From Poriferisodalis sp965226645 (lineage in GTDB: Bacteria; Actinomycetota; Acidimicrobiia; Acidimicrobiales; Poriferisodalaceae), in the NCBI GenBank assembly GCA_965226645.1, contig CBDDDL010000002.1, positions 186,001 to 250,000 on the forward strand: a stretch of DNA of 64,000 nt, given 5' to 3'. The notes under the pieces are model-generated. The model searched no databases, was not told the origin of the DNA, and was given only the letters and a program-made list of their open reading frames with translations. A program made the translations under genes and the position numbers. Positions 52,490 to 60,803 of the stretch are shown here, one piece after another (within the stretch, counting starts at the first letter, position 1; each line of letters begins with the position of its first letter).

Positions 52490-53893
52490 ATGGGAAGAAC
52501 TGAGAAGCGCTTCTGGGACAGCCGCACCAGCACTTCGAGGCCTGCTCGTACCGGAGACCCGCACGACTCGCTGTTCGACGCGTTCGTGCCGCACCTCATC
52601 AACGGCTGGGAGCCCGCACTAGAGGCCAGTACGTGGGGGCGGGTGTCGTCCGCAGCGCAACGATGCCGCGACCTCGACCATGCGCGCGCTCAAGACGGCA
52701 TGCCGGCTGATTGGCTGCTGAGGCGTGCCGAGAGCATCGCATCGAGCACGATCGAAGAAATCCGCCCGTCGGCCCGCCGAGTGGCTCGAGCGGAAGCGCA
52801 ACTGAGTCTGTTCGGTGAACGGCCGCCGGATACCGAGATGCAGGCGCTGCGCAACATCGGCGTCACGAAGCACGCATCAGATCTCGCACAGTCGGGTGTC
52901 GACCTCACCGTCGACTCATTGTGCGAGATGCACGCGACGCTCATGGGAGACGACCCGATTGCTGGGCAATTGCGAGATCGTCAGAACTGGGTGGGAGGAG
53001 GTGCACTTCGCGGGCCGATCACAGCACGCCACGTCGGACCGCCCGCCGAGTTCGTGCCAGAACTGCTCAACGATCTCGTCGGGTACGTCAACCGAGACGA
53101 CGGGCTGGCGTTGGTGCGTGCTGCGGTGGCGCATGCCCAATTCGAGACCATCCATCCCTTCCCTGACGGGAACGGCCGGACGGGCCGCGCACTCATTCAG
53201 TTCATGTTTCTGCGTGAGGGCGTGATCCGGCGCGGCACGCTGCCGGTGAGTTCCGCTCTCATGCTCGACAAGTCGCGCTACTTCGACGCGCTGGATGAGT
53301 TCCGCGTTATCTGCGGCACCGACGACGCGAGCCGATCGCGTTCGGCCCAGCCCTGGATCGAGATGCTCTCCGACGCAACGTTTCACGCGTGCATTCTCCA
53401 CGAGCGCCTGAGCTCCCATGTCGAAGCGCTACAGCAAAGATGGGCAGCCCAAGCGACGTCGTACCGGATTCGACCTTCGAGTGCGGCCTTCAGGATGCTC
53501 GAACACCTGCCCGCCAATCCGGTCGTCACAGCGGACAGCGCGCGCGAACTGCTGAAGACGAACGAGCGCACAGCCCGTCACGCCGTCGCCCGACTCGCTG
53601 ACGCAGAAATCCTGGTGCAACGCAGCGCCGGCCGTCGCAACAGAGTCTTCGAGTGCAGCGACATGATGGACGCCTTCACCGAATCGGCACGCGAACAGCC
53701 TGCCGCCAACCTCACGCTCGCCACCCCTGCGTCTGAGCAATCCGCAATCGCCGCTCGGCGCGCAGCCAGCAGCGCGAACGACAACGGCGGAGGCATCTGC
53801 GGCGCGCTGACACGCAGCAGAAGACCCTGCGGGCATCCGCGCCCGCGACCAGGGGGGAAGTGCCCCGCCGGGCACCACCGCCCAGGCGGGTAG
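52490..53893 (+). CDS. Fic-family protein with zinc-like C-terminal tail
   Basis: A 467-residue protein with an N-terminal self-inhibitory helix SSTIEEIRPSARR (S/TxxxE form), a Fic core with IHPFPDGNGRTGRALIQF (catalytic His and the Gly-Asn-Gly anion site), a winged helix (VVTADSARELLKTNERTARH) and a tail GICGALTRSRRPCGHPRPRP, GGKCPAGH with three Cys and two His. Fic enzymes usually transfer AMP from ATP to a hydroxyl on a target protein. GAGGAG at 52476-52481 sets ATG 52490. The tail is shared only with the dead paralogue nearby, and may bind zinc. Confidence 0.9.
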   Translation: MGRTEKRFWDSRTSTSRPARTGDPHDSLFDAFVPHLINGWEPALEASTWGRVSSAAQRCRDLDHARAQDGMPADWLLRRAESIASSTIEEIRPSARRVARAEAQLSLFGERPPDTEMQALRNIGVTKHASDLAQSGVDLTVDSLCEMHATLMGDDPIAGQLRDRQNWVGGGALRGPITARHVGPPAEFVPELLNDLVGYVNRDDGLALVRAAVAHAQFETIHPFPDGNGRTGRALIQFMFLREGVIRRGTLPVSSALMLDKSRYFDALDEFRVICGTDDASRSRSAQPWIEMLSDATFHACILHERLSSHVEALQQRWAAQATSYRIRPSSAAFRMLEHLPANPVVTADSARELLKTNERTARHAVARLADAEILVQRSAGRRNRVFECSDMMDAFTESAREQPAANLTLATPASEQSAIAARRAASSANDNGGGICGALTRSRRPCGHPRPRPGGKCPAGHHRPGG

Positions 53894-53926
53894 ATATCGG
53901 ATCGCGCAATCACTCTCGCGTCCCCT

Positions 53927-53960
53927 GAAATGTCCGTAAGCAGTTCCATGCGGACATTTC
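53927..53960. repeat. 10-bp perfect inverted repeat after the Fic gene
   Basis: GAAATGTCCG at 53927-53936 and CGGACATTTC at 53951-53960 flank a 14-base loop. It lies 33 bases after the Fic stop in a 390-base space that contains no other supported feature. It may be a terminator or a binding site. Confidence 0.6.
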
Positions 53961-54281
53961 GCTGGCTACGTCACGCAGCAAAGCACGAGTCCGAAGACAC
54001 CGGAAGTCAGATGGCTGGACTGCCATCGAAACCTTCCACTGGAGATGGCGCTCATCAATGCGGCCGTTCGCGCCTCCGGGTGGAATCGGTGATGCTCAGG
54101 CGTCTACGAGCCGCGAGTTGACGTACAGGTTCAGGCTGACCCCGTTTTCTGCGGCGCGCATAGCAAGCCGGCGATGCACATTCGCGGGCCTGCAGCAATC
54201 CACGACGGTTTCGCACACTGCATTTCATGGGACGCTTGCTGCATCGCGGGAGGGCGATAGCAGCCATAGCCTCCGGTATCG

Positions 54282-56450
54282 ATGGCAGACGCGGTATCGG
54301 CGGCAGGACAGCTGGCGACGTACCTGCCCGGCGAGCCCGACGCCGACTCGCTGCTGGACGGTTTTCTGGCCTACACCGACGAGATCGGCCTGGAGCTCTA
54401 TCCGGCTCAGGAAGATGCGATCCTCGAGATCTTCGGCGGCAACCACGTCATCATCACCACGCCTACCGGCTCTGGGAAATCGCTCGTCGGGCTTGCTGCG
54501 CATTTTGAAGCGGTCGCCCGCGGCCATCGCAGCTATTACACGGCGCCGGTCAAAGCGCTGGTCTCAGAGAAGTTCTTTGCGCTCTGCAATGAACTGGGCG
54601 CAGCCAATGTCGGCATGGTCACCGGCGACGGCGCGGTGAACCCGAATGCGCCGGTGGTGTGCTGCACCCAGGAGATCCTTGCCAATCTCGCGCTCAGCCA
54701 CGGCACCGACGCTCACGTCGACAGCGTCGTCATGGACGAGTTCCACTTCTATTCCGATCGAGATCGGGGCTGGGCCTGGCAGGTGCCCCTGCTCGAATTG
54801 ACCCGCTCACAAATGGTCTTGATGAGTGCGACGCTGGGGCCGACGACCCGATTCGCCGAGGATTTGCGACGTCGCTCGGGCCGGGAGGTCGCCACCGTCA
54901 CCGGCGCGGAGCGTCCGGTTCCGCTCACCTTCACCTACCGAGAGACGACCCTGCACCAGTCGCTGGAAGAGCTGCTGGAGCTGCGGCGCGTACCCGCCTA
55001 CATCGTCCACTTCACCCAGAGAGCCGCCAACGAGCGTGCCCAGGCGCTGACCAGCATGAAGGTGCTCACGAAAGACGAGAAGGCTGCGGTCGCCGCCGAG
55101 ATCGTCGGATTCGGCTTCGATTCGCCGTTCGGGCGCGACGTTCAACGATTCGTCAAGGCCGGCATCGGCGTACACCACGCGGGGATGCTGCCCAAGTACC
55201 GGATGCTCGTCGAGCGGCTCGCCGCAACGGGCCTGCTCAAGCTGATCTGCGGCACCGACACGTTGGGCGTCGGCGTGAACGTCCCGATCCGAACGGTCGT
55301 GTTCACACAGCTCTGCAAGTACGACGGGCGCGACACTCGCACCCTGACGGTGCGCGACTTCCAGCAGATCGCCGGACGGGCCGGCAGACGAGGCTTCGAC
55401 CACGACGGCTTCGTGTGGTGCCAGGCCCCGGAGCACGAAGTGGAATACGCAATCGCGCTCGAGAAGGCCCGTGAGAAGTTCGGCGACGACGCGGCCAAGC
55501 TCCGCAAGGTGCGGCGGCCATCGGCTCCCAAACGCGGGTACGTGGCGTGGAACGCCGACACCTTCGAACGGCTGGCATCGGGCCAGCCCGAAGCCCTGCG
55601 GTCCCGCTTTGACGTCTCGCACTCGATGCTCATGCATGTGCTGGACCGGCCTGGCGACGGCCGTGCCGCAATGAAGCGGCTGCTCACCGACAACCACGAG
55701 ACCCGCAAGTCCAACCGCAACCACATCCGTCGTGCGATCTCGATCTACCGGGCGCTGGTCGCCGCGAACGTCGTCGAACAGCTCGACGAACCCGACGATG
55801 AGGATCGGTTGGTGCGCGTCAACGTCGATCTTCAGCTGGAGTTCGACTTGACCCAGCCGCTGTCGCCGTTCGCGCTGGAAGCAATCGAGTTCCTCGACTC
55901 GAACGAGCCGACCTACGCACTCGACGTGCTCAGCGTGCTGGAGTCGACGCTCGAGAATCCCACCGTGGTGCTCGAACGCCAGCGAGACATGGCGCGCACC
56001 GAGCTGTTCGCCGAGATGAAGGCCGAAGGCATCGAATACGAAGAGCGCATGGAACGCCTCGACGAGGTCGAATGGCCCAAGCCGCTGCGCGACTGGCTCT
56101 ACGACAGCTTCAACGCCTGGTCGACCAACCACCCCTGGGTCGGCAGCGAGAACATCCGCCCCAAATCAATCGCCCGCGACATGTCCGAACGCGCCATGAA
56201 CTTCCGCGAGTACGTCAACTACTACGGCATCAAAGGCTCCGAAGGGGTGCTGCTGCGCTACCTCAGCGACGCCTTCAAAGCGCTCTCGCGCAACGTCCCC
56301 GAACATCACCGCACCGACGATGTCGTGGGGCTGACCCGCTGGCTCGGCGACACCGTCCGCACGACCGACAGCAGCCTCATCGACGAATGGGAACGCCTCC
56401 AGGCACTCGCGGTCGAGGCCGGTTCGCGCCAAAAGGACGGGAGCGCTTGA
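54282..56450 (+). CDS. Ski2-like DEAD/DEAH-box helicase (DUF3516 group)
   Basis: A 722-residue SF2 helicase: VIITTPTGSGKSLVGLAAHF (motif I), MDEFHFYSDRDRGWAWQVPL (DEFH motif II), LMSATLGPTTRFAED, LICGTDTLGVGVNVP and DFQQIAGRAGRRGFDHDGFV (motif VI). The C-terminal half (RPSAPKRGYVAWNADTFERL, HETRKSNRNHIRRAISIYRA) is that of DUF3516, an actinobacterial family of RNA or DNA helicases. It is a bit shorter than some relatives. The gene stands alone; the 390 bases before it hold only an inverted repeat. Confidence 0.9.
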   Translation: MADAVSAAGQLATYLPGEPDADSLLDGFLAYTDEIGLELYPAQEDAILEIFGGNHVIITTPTGSGKSLVGLAAHFEAVARGHRSYYTAPVKALVSEKFFALCNELGAANVGMVTGDGAVNPNAPVVCCTQEILANLALSHGTDAHVDSVVMDEFHFYSDRDRGWAWQVPLLELTRSQMVLMSATLGPTTRFAEDLRRRSGREVATVTGAERPVPLTFTYRETTLHQSLEELLELRRVPAYIVHFTQRAANERAQALTSMKVLTKDEKAAVAAEIVGFGFDSPFGRDVQRFVKAGIGVHHAGMLPKYRMLVERLAATGLLKLICGTDTLGVGVNVPIRTVVFTQLCKYDGRDTRTLTVRDFQQIAGRAGRRGFDHDGFVWCQAPEHEVEYAIALEKAREKFGDDAAKLRKVRRPSAPKRGYVAWNADTFERLASGQPEALRSRFDVSHSMLMHVLDRPGDGRAAMKRLLTDNHETRKSNRNHIRRAISIYRALVAANVVEQLDEPDDEDRLVRVNVDLQLEFDLTQPLSPFALEAIEFLDSNEPTYALDVLSVLESTLENPTVVLERQRDMARTELFAEMKAEGIEYEERMERLDEVEWPKPLRDWLYDSFNAWSTNHPWVGSENIRPKSIARDMSERAMNFREYVNYYGIKGSEGVLLRYLSDAFKALSRNVPEHHRTDDVVGLTRWLGDTVRTTDSSLIDEWERLQALAVEAGSRQKDGSA

Positions 56451-56472
56451 CCGGGTTGTGGTGCGACCGGCG

Positions 56473-57666
56473 CTAGCCCTCGCGCTCAGAACGACCCGTG
56501 GCGCCTGTCACACCGCTTGGGTCGTCGGCGTGCGAATCGTGTTCTCGTCGTACCCAGTCCCGCATGGCTGCATGCACGAAATCCAACCGGCTCCTCGCAG
56601 GCCGGTGGATCACCCCGGCGTCGTCAAGGCGCTTCAGGTAGGTGGAGACATACCCGGAACTCTTGCCCATGGCCTCCACGAGATCGCTCCGCTTGATCTC
56701 CGAATCGGGGAACCTGCTCATCTTGACGATCACTTCTCGGTCCTTGTCGGAGAGGTCACGCCACACCGGTTGGAGTACCTGCTCCTCCATCGCCCGTTCT
56801 GCGGCTTCGACACCGAGACGCACATCTTCCAACGACAACCCCCGGTCATGATCCGAGCAGAATTCCCACGAGTGAAAGCCAACCAGTTGGACCATGAACG
56901 GGTATCCCGAAGTAACCGCTGCGGCTGCTGCGAGGGCAGCGCTATCGATTCGGCTCCCCGTATCCACGATTGGAGACCGGATCGCTGTCATCGTCTCCGA
57001 TTCCGTCAAAGGTTCGATGCGGATGCGAGCGATGCGCTGAAAGAACGTCATGGCATCGTCTTCCAGCACTGTGTACTCCATCATCGGAAGTCCGGCGCCC
57101 ACGAACATCACTGGCATCGCTGCGACCTTCGACACCGACTGCAGCGCGTGGGCAAATTCGCGCACTCCGTCGACGTTGGCCTTGTGGAACTCATCCATGG
57201 TGATGAGGACACCGCGCCCCTTCTGATCGCCCAACTCGCCCAGCGCCTCCATTGTCCGCAGCATCCGGGTCTGACGGGGCGGTTCATGAGGCTGTTCCGC
57301 CAACGCGACCCCGCCGCCGGTTCCCAGTATCGAGAGATTGAACGTGGAGATCCTTCGCTTCTTCCCACGATCTGCGAAGCCTTGGGCCGCGTGCGCCATC
57401 TCTTCGGAGATCAGATCCGACAGCGTGTCACGGGGTGTCGCTGTGATTGGCGCGGTTGCCCAGCCGGCATCCGTAGCGACGTCGCACATCGCGCTCAGCA
57501 GCACTGTCTTGCCAGATCCGCGTGGACTGCTGACGAGCATGGTGAAGTCCGGATGCGTCGGACCAGCCGACATGGCGTTCCGAAAACGGTCGAGCACGCC
57601 GTCTCGTCCCACCAACGTGTGTGGAGCTGTGCCGAATGAGGGCCTGAAAGGGTTGGCGAGAGCCAC
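56473..57666 (-). CDS. AAA ATPase with Orc/Cdc6-like fold
   Basis: A 397-residue protein from GTG 57666: NPFRPSFGTAPHTLVGRDGV, Walker A LVSSPRGSGKTVLLSAM, Walker B GVLITMDEFHKANVDGVREF, sensor MPVMFVGAGLPMMEYTVL, then a winged helix near 320 (SEIKRSDLVEAMGKSSGYVS, TYLKRLDDAGVIHRPARSRL). It resembles the Orc1/Cdc6-like ATPase class found as accessory genes in Actinobacteria. It is preceded 45 bases upstream by four 10-bp iterons. A truncated paralogue lies at 52113. Confidence 0.85.
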   Translation of the reverse strand: MALANPFRPSFGTAPHTLVGRDGVLDRFRNAMSAGPTHPDFTMLVSSPRGSGKTVLLSAMCDVATDAGWATAPITATPRDTLSDLISEEMAHAAQGFADRGKKRRISTFNLSILGTGGGVALAEQPHEPPRQTRMLRTMEALGELGDQKGRGVLITMDEFHKANVDGVREFAHALQSVSKVAAMPVMFVGAGLPMMEYTVLEDDAMTFFQRIARIRIEPLTESETMTAIRSPIVDTGSRIDSAALAAAAAVTSGYPFMVQLVGFHSWEFCSDHDRGLSLEDVRLGVEAAERAMEEQVLQPVWRDLSDKDREVIVKMSRFPDSEIKRSDLVEAMGKSSGYVSTYLKRLDDAGVIHRPARSRLDFVHAAMRDWVRREHDSHADDPSGVTGATGRSEREG

Positions 57667-57710
57667 GGGGGCCGATCCTCCAACGCAGTGCCAGCGCTAC
57701 GGGCGCAATG

Positions 57711-57750
57711 TTATCGCTAAATATCGCTAAAACTCGCTAAACATCGCTAA
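57711..57750. promoter_or_regulatory. four 10-bp iterons (ATCGCTAA)
   Basis: Consecutive 10-base units TTATCGCTAA, ATATCGCTAA, AACTCGCTAA and ACATCGCTAA fill 57711-57750 without a gap; all share TCGCTAA. A 10-base period puts each on the same face of the helix. They end 45 bases before the ATPase start, and are probably its own operator. Confidence 0.75.
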
Positions 57751-57774
57751 CGAATGCTCTCGGCCGCCAGGTGA

Positions 57775-57843
57775 TCAGGTCGGCGCCTGATAGTTGGGTG
57801 CTTCTTTGGTGATGATGATGTCGTGGGGGTGGCTCTCGCGCAG
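57775..57843 (-). pseudogene. guaB: displaced original 3' end of guaB
   Basis: On the minus strand 57843-57775 reads LRESHPHDIIITKEAPNYQA and PT, then TGA. It matches the end of guaB (LRESHPHDIIITKEAPNYRV, PN) at 59203-59271: 51 of 53 bases are the same, and the two diverge only in the last five codons. It is what remains of the guaB tail after an insertion supplied a replacement. Confidence 0.85.
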
Positions 57844-57899
57844 TCGGCACCCGCGGCGTCGTGCCCGGGCGGGCGAGATACAGCGTGCAGGGCCCCGAG

Positions 57900-59132
57900 C
57901 TACAGCACGCGCCACCAAGGCGCAGCCAACACGCCGGGAGCGAGCCATTCGATGGAAGTTCCGGCGTGCAGCAGAAGACCTGGCCGGGACCGGTCACCGT
58001 ATTCGGCTCGAAAGGTGCGCAGGTGGGCAGCGTCTCGCAGCCGAGGGCGTTCAGTGGCCTTGACCTCGATGGGCAGCAGACGGTCGCCAGCTTCGACGAT
58101 GAAGTCCACTTCGTGACCGCCCACGGTGCGCCAGTAGAGCACCTCCGCAGGTTCCCGGCGAGCGTCTCGCCAGGCCAGCAGATCGCTGAGCACAAGGTTT
58201 TCCAAGTACGCGCCGTCGGGTTCAACCTGCTGCGCGAGCTGCAGTGCAACGCCGGTGTCGCTCCAGTACAACTTGGGTGTCTTGATCAATCGCTTGGTGC
58301 GATTGACGGCGTAGGCGGGCACGCGCACGAGCAGGTGCGAGACTTCCAACAGATTCAGCCATCGTCTCACTGTGGACTGGTTCGAGGCGACATCCCGGGC
58401 GAGCTCGGTCTGATTGACCAACTGGCCCAGACGTCCGCACACCGCACGCATGAGCCGCCGGAAATCCGGCAGCTCGGCAATGCTCGACAGCGCCTGCAGA
58501 TCGCGCTCCATGTACGTCCGCAGGTATCCGTCGAACCAGATCGAACGGTCCCCGGGGGTTTCGAGTTGCAGCGCCGGCACCGGCAGTCCGCCACGCCGCA
58601 CGTGAGCGCGCCAGTCCTGGGGCGCGCCGGGCTGGTCCGTCACGAGATCCAGCCACTGTTCATCGCCTGCGTCAAGCATCTGTTCCCAGATGCCTCCCTG
58701 TCCGAGCCCCTGCCGTTCCCGTCCGGTCATCGGCCACAGCGTCAGGTAACCCGCACGGCCTGCCAGCGACTCCGAGACCTGACGCATCAGCAGCAGGTTG
58801 GCCGAGCCAGTAAGCAGGAAGTGTCCGGGTCGACGGTTGCGGTCGATGGCCTGCTTCACCGCCTGCAGCAGCCGGGGTTCACGCTGGACTTCGTCAATCG
58901 TGACGGGCCGGTCGCCGCCAATGAGAGCCTGAGGATCGTTCCGAGCGGCGTCCGCGGCGTCGAAGTCGTCGAGGGACACATAACGACCATGGCGTGGCAC
59001 GAGGTTCTGTACCAGTGTGCTCTTGCCGGTTTGCCTTGCGCCGGAAACAACCACTGCCGGCATGACACGCAACTGCTCGAGCAGGTTTGGCATTACCAAC
59101 CGAGGCAGCGCATGATCATTCACAGGACACAT
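57900..59132 (-). CDS. AAA ATPase with DUF4143 C-terminus
   Basis: A 410-residue protein: VMPAVVVSGARQTGKSTLVQ (Walker A), VTIDEVQREPRLLQAVKQ (Walker B), HFLLTGSANLLLMRQVSESL (sensor), then DUF4143 (ELARDVASNQSTVRRWLNLL, LLVRVPAYAVNRTKRLIKTP, KLYWSDTGVALQLA, YWRTVGGHEVDFIVEAGDRL). The E-V-D-F and I-E-V-K parts form a PD-(D/E)XK-like core. The group is widespread on mobile DNA. It is the only gene in a 1.43-kb insertion at guaB. Its ATG at 59132 directly adjoins a palindrome. Confidence 0.88.
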   Translation of the reverse strand: MCPVNDHALPRLVMPNLLEQLRVMPAVVVSGARQTGKSTLVQNLVPRHGRYVSLDDFDAADAARNDPQALIGGDRPVTIDEVQREPRLLQAVKQAIDRNRRPGHFLLTGSANLLLMRQVSESLAGRAGYLTLWPMTGRERQGLGQGGIWEQMLDAGDEQWLDLVTDQPGAPQDWRAHVRRGGLPVPALQLETPGDRSIWFDGYLRTYMERDLQALSSIAELPDFRRLMRAVCGRLGQLVNQTELARDVASNQSTVRRWLNLLEVSHLLVRVPAYAVNRTKRLIKTPKLYWSDTGVALQLAQQVEPDGAYLENLVLSDLLAWRDARREPAEVLYWRTVGGHEVDFIVEAGDRLLPIEVKATERPRLRDAAHLRTFRAEYGDRSRPGLLLHAGTSIEWLAPGVLAAPWWRVL

Positions 59133-59161
59133 GATAATCAGTTATGGCACGCTTGATTATC
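59133..59161. promoter_or_regulatory. 8-bp palindromic operator touching the ATPase start
   Basis: GATAATCA at 59133-59140 and TGATTATC at 59154-59161 are perfect inverted repeats with a 13-base spacer. The near arm touches the ATG at 59132, so a bound protein would block transcription start. Confidence 0.6.
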
Positions 59162-59202
59162 CAACGCAGGCGCTGCCGGGCAGCGGGGGCATTCCCTGCC
59201 GG

Positions 59203-60714
59203 CTAGTTCGGAACGCGGTAGTTGGGTGCCTCTTTGGTGATGATGATGTCGTGGGGGTGGCTCTCTCGCAGGGCCGCCGCGGTGACACGGACGAATCGGG
59301 TACGCGTGCGCATGTAATCGATCGTCGAGGCGCCGCAGTAGCCCATGGCCTGGCGCAGACCGCCAACCAGCTGGTGCAGCACGCCTGACAGCGGGCCCTT
59401 GTAGGCCACACGTCCCTCGATGCCCTCGGGGACCAGTTCGTCTGCGTCTCGGCCGTCCTGGAAATAGCGGTCCTTCGAGAAGCTGCGGCCCTTCATGGCG
59501 CCGACCGAGCCCATGCCTCGATATTCCTTGAAGCGCTCGCCCTGGTACAGCACGACCTCGCCCGGCGACTCATCGGTGCCGGCGAGCAGGCTCCCGACCA
59601 TCGCGCAATCGGCGCCCGCTGCGATCGCCTTGGCCAAGTCGCCGGAGAATTGCATGCCGCCGTCGGCGATGACCGGCACGCCGGATTCCGACGCCGCAGC
59701 CGCACAGTCGAACACCGCAGAGACCTGCGGCACGCCGACGCCGGCAACGACGCGCGTGGTGCAGATTGAGCCTGGTCCGATGCCGACTTTGACCGCGTCG
59801 GCACCGGCGTCGATGAGCGCCCGGGCCGCATCGCCGGTGGCCACGTTGCCGGCCACGACTTCGGTGCCGTAGTTGGCCTTGATCTTCGCGACCATTTCCA
59901 CAACATCACGGCTGTGACCGTGGGCTGTGTCGACCACGACGGCGTCGACATCTCGTTCGACGAGCGCCGCCACCCGATCCAGCGTGTCGGGTCCCGTGCC
60001 GACGGCTGCGGCGACAAGCAGCCGCCCGTGCTCGTCCTTTGACGCGTTCGGGAACTGGATCCGCTTCTGGATGTCCTTCACCGTGATCAGCCCGACGAGG
60101 CGAAAGTTGTCGTCGACGATCGGGAGCTTCTCGATGCGGTGGCGTGCCAGCACGACTTGGGCGTCTTCGAGCGTGGTCGGTGCTTTCGCCGTGACCAGCC
60201 CAACAGAGGTCATCACTTCGTGAATCGGTCGTGACCAGTCAGTCTCGAAGCGGAGGTCTCGGTTGGTGAGGATTCCCACCAGCTTCCCCGCTGGGTCGGT
60301 GATGGGCACGCCGCTGATCTTGAATCGCGCCATCAGCGCTTCTGCATCCGACACCAGATCGTGAGGCCCAAGCGTGATGGGTTCGACGATCATCCCGGAT
60401 TCGGAGCGCTTCACCCGATCCACCTCGGCTGCCTGATCGGCAATCGCGAGATTCCGGTGGATGACCCCGATGCCCCCGTGGCGGGCCATGGCGATCGCCA
60501 GCCGGGCCTCGGTCACAGTGTCCATGGCGGCGCTGACGAGGGGCACCGCGAGCGTGATCCTGCGGCTGAAACGGGTCGCTGTGTCCACCGTGTCGGGCAC
60601 CACGTCGGATGCTGCGGGCACCAGCAGCACATCGTCGAACGTGAGGCCGTCGGCAGCGAATTTGGCCTCCAGAGACGGGAAACCGACCGGCGGTTGCTGC
60701 GGTGTCGAGACCAT
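59203..60714 (-). CDS. guaB: IMP dehydrogenase
   Basis: A 503-residue TIM-barrel enzyme with two CBS domains at about 105-230. Key parts are LTFDDVLLVPAASDV, GIGPGSICTTRVVAGVGVPQ (catalytic Cys after GSI), GGMQFSGDLAKAIAAGADCA and EGIEGRVAYKGPLSGVLHQL. It oxidises IMP to XMP with NAD, the first step of GMP synthesis. The ATG is at 60714 (MVSTPQQPP). Its last codons come from the insertion described above and end YRVPN in place of the older YQAPT, which is not expected to affect activity. Confidence 0.96.
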   Translation of the reverse strand: MVSTPQQPPVGFPSLEAKFAADGLTFDDVLLVPAASDVVPDTVDTATRFSRRITLAVPLVSAAMDTVTEARLAIAMARHGGIGVIHRNLAIADQAAEVDRVKRSESGMIVEPITLGPHDLVSDAEALMARFKISGVPITDPAGKLVGILTNRDLRFETDWSRPIHEVMTSVGLVTAKAPTTLEDAQVVLARHRIEKLPIVDDNFRLVGLITVKDIQKRIQFPNASKDEHGRLLVAAAVGTGPDTLDRVAALVERDVDAVVVDTAHGHSRDVVEMVAKIKANYGTEVVAGNVATGDAARALIDAGADAVKVGIGPGSICTTRVVAGVGVPQVSAVFDCAAAASESGVPVIADGGMQFSGDLAKAIAAGADCAMVGSLLAGTDESPGEVVLYQGERFKEYRGMGSVGAMKGRSFSKDRYFQDGRDADELVPEGIEGRVAYKGPLSGVLHQLVGGLRQAMGYCGASTIDYMRTRTRFVRVTAAALRESHPHDIIITKEAPNYRVPN

Positions 60715-60803
60715 GGCGCACGATACCGCGCGGCCCTCCGCGACCTGGCGACTGGCAGAGGCGGGCACGGTAGGTTGCACACGGTCAACCGGCGGGGTGC
60801 GAT

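Larger units (their letters stand above)
57844..59271. mobile_element. 1.43-kb insertion at guaB 3' end, flanked by 53-bp direct repeats
   Basis: The direct repeats at 57791-57843 and 59219-59271 mark the two ends of an inserted piece that keeps guaB complete by bringing its own last 17 codons. It carries one gene, the DUF4143 ATPase, and a palindrome before it. No integrase is visible, so the element is either a mini-island moved by other enzymes or the scar of a larger deleted island. Confidence 0.65.

Noticed and set aside
57737..58249. A minus-strand gene overlapping the end of the DUF4143 ATPase
   Set aside because: It overlaps the ATPase and the guaB tail in another frame; protein text is low-complexity with no motif.
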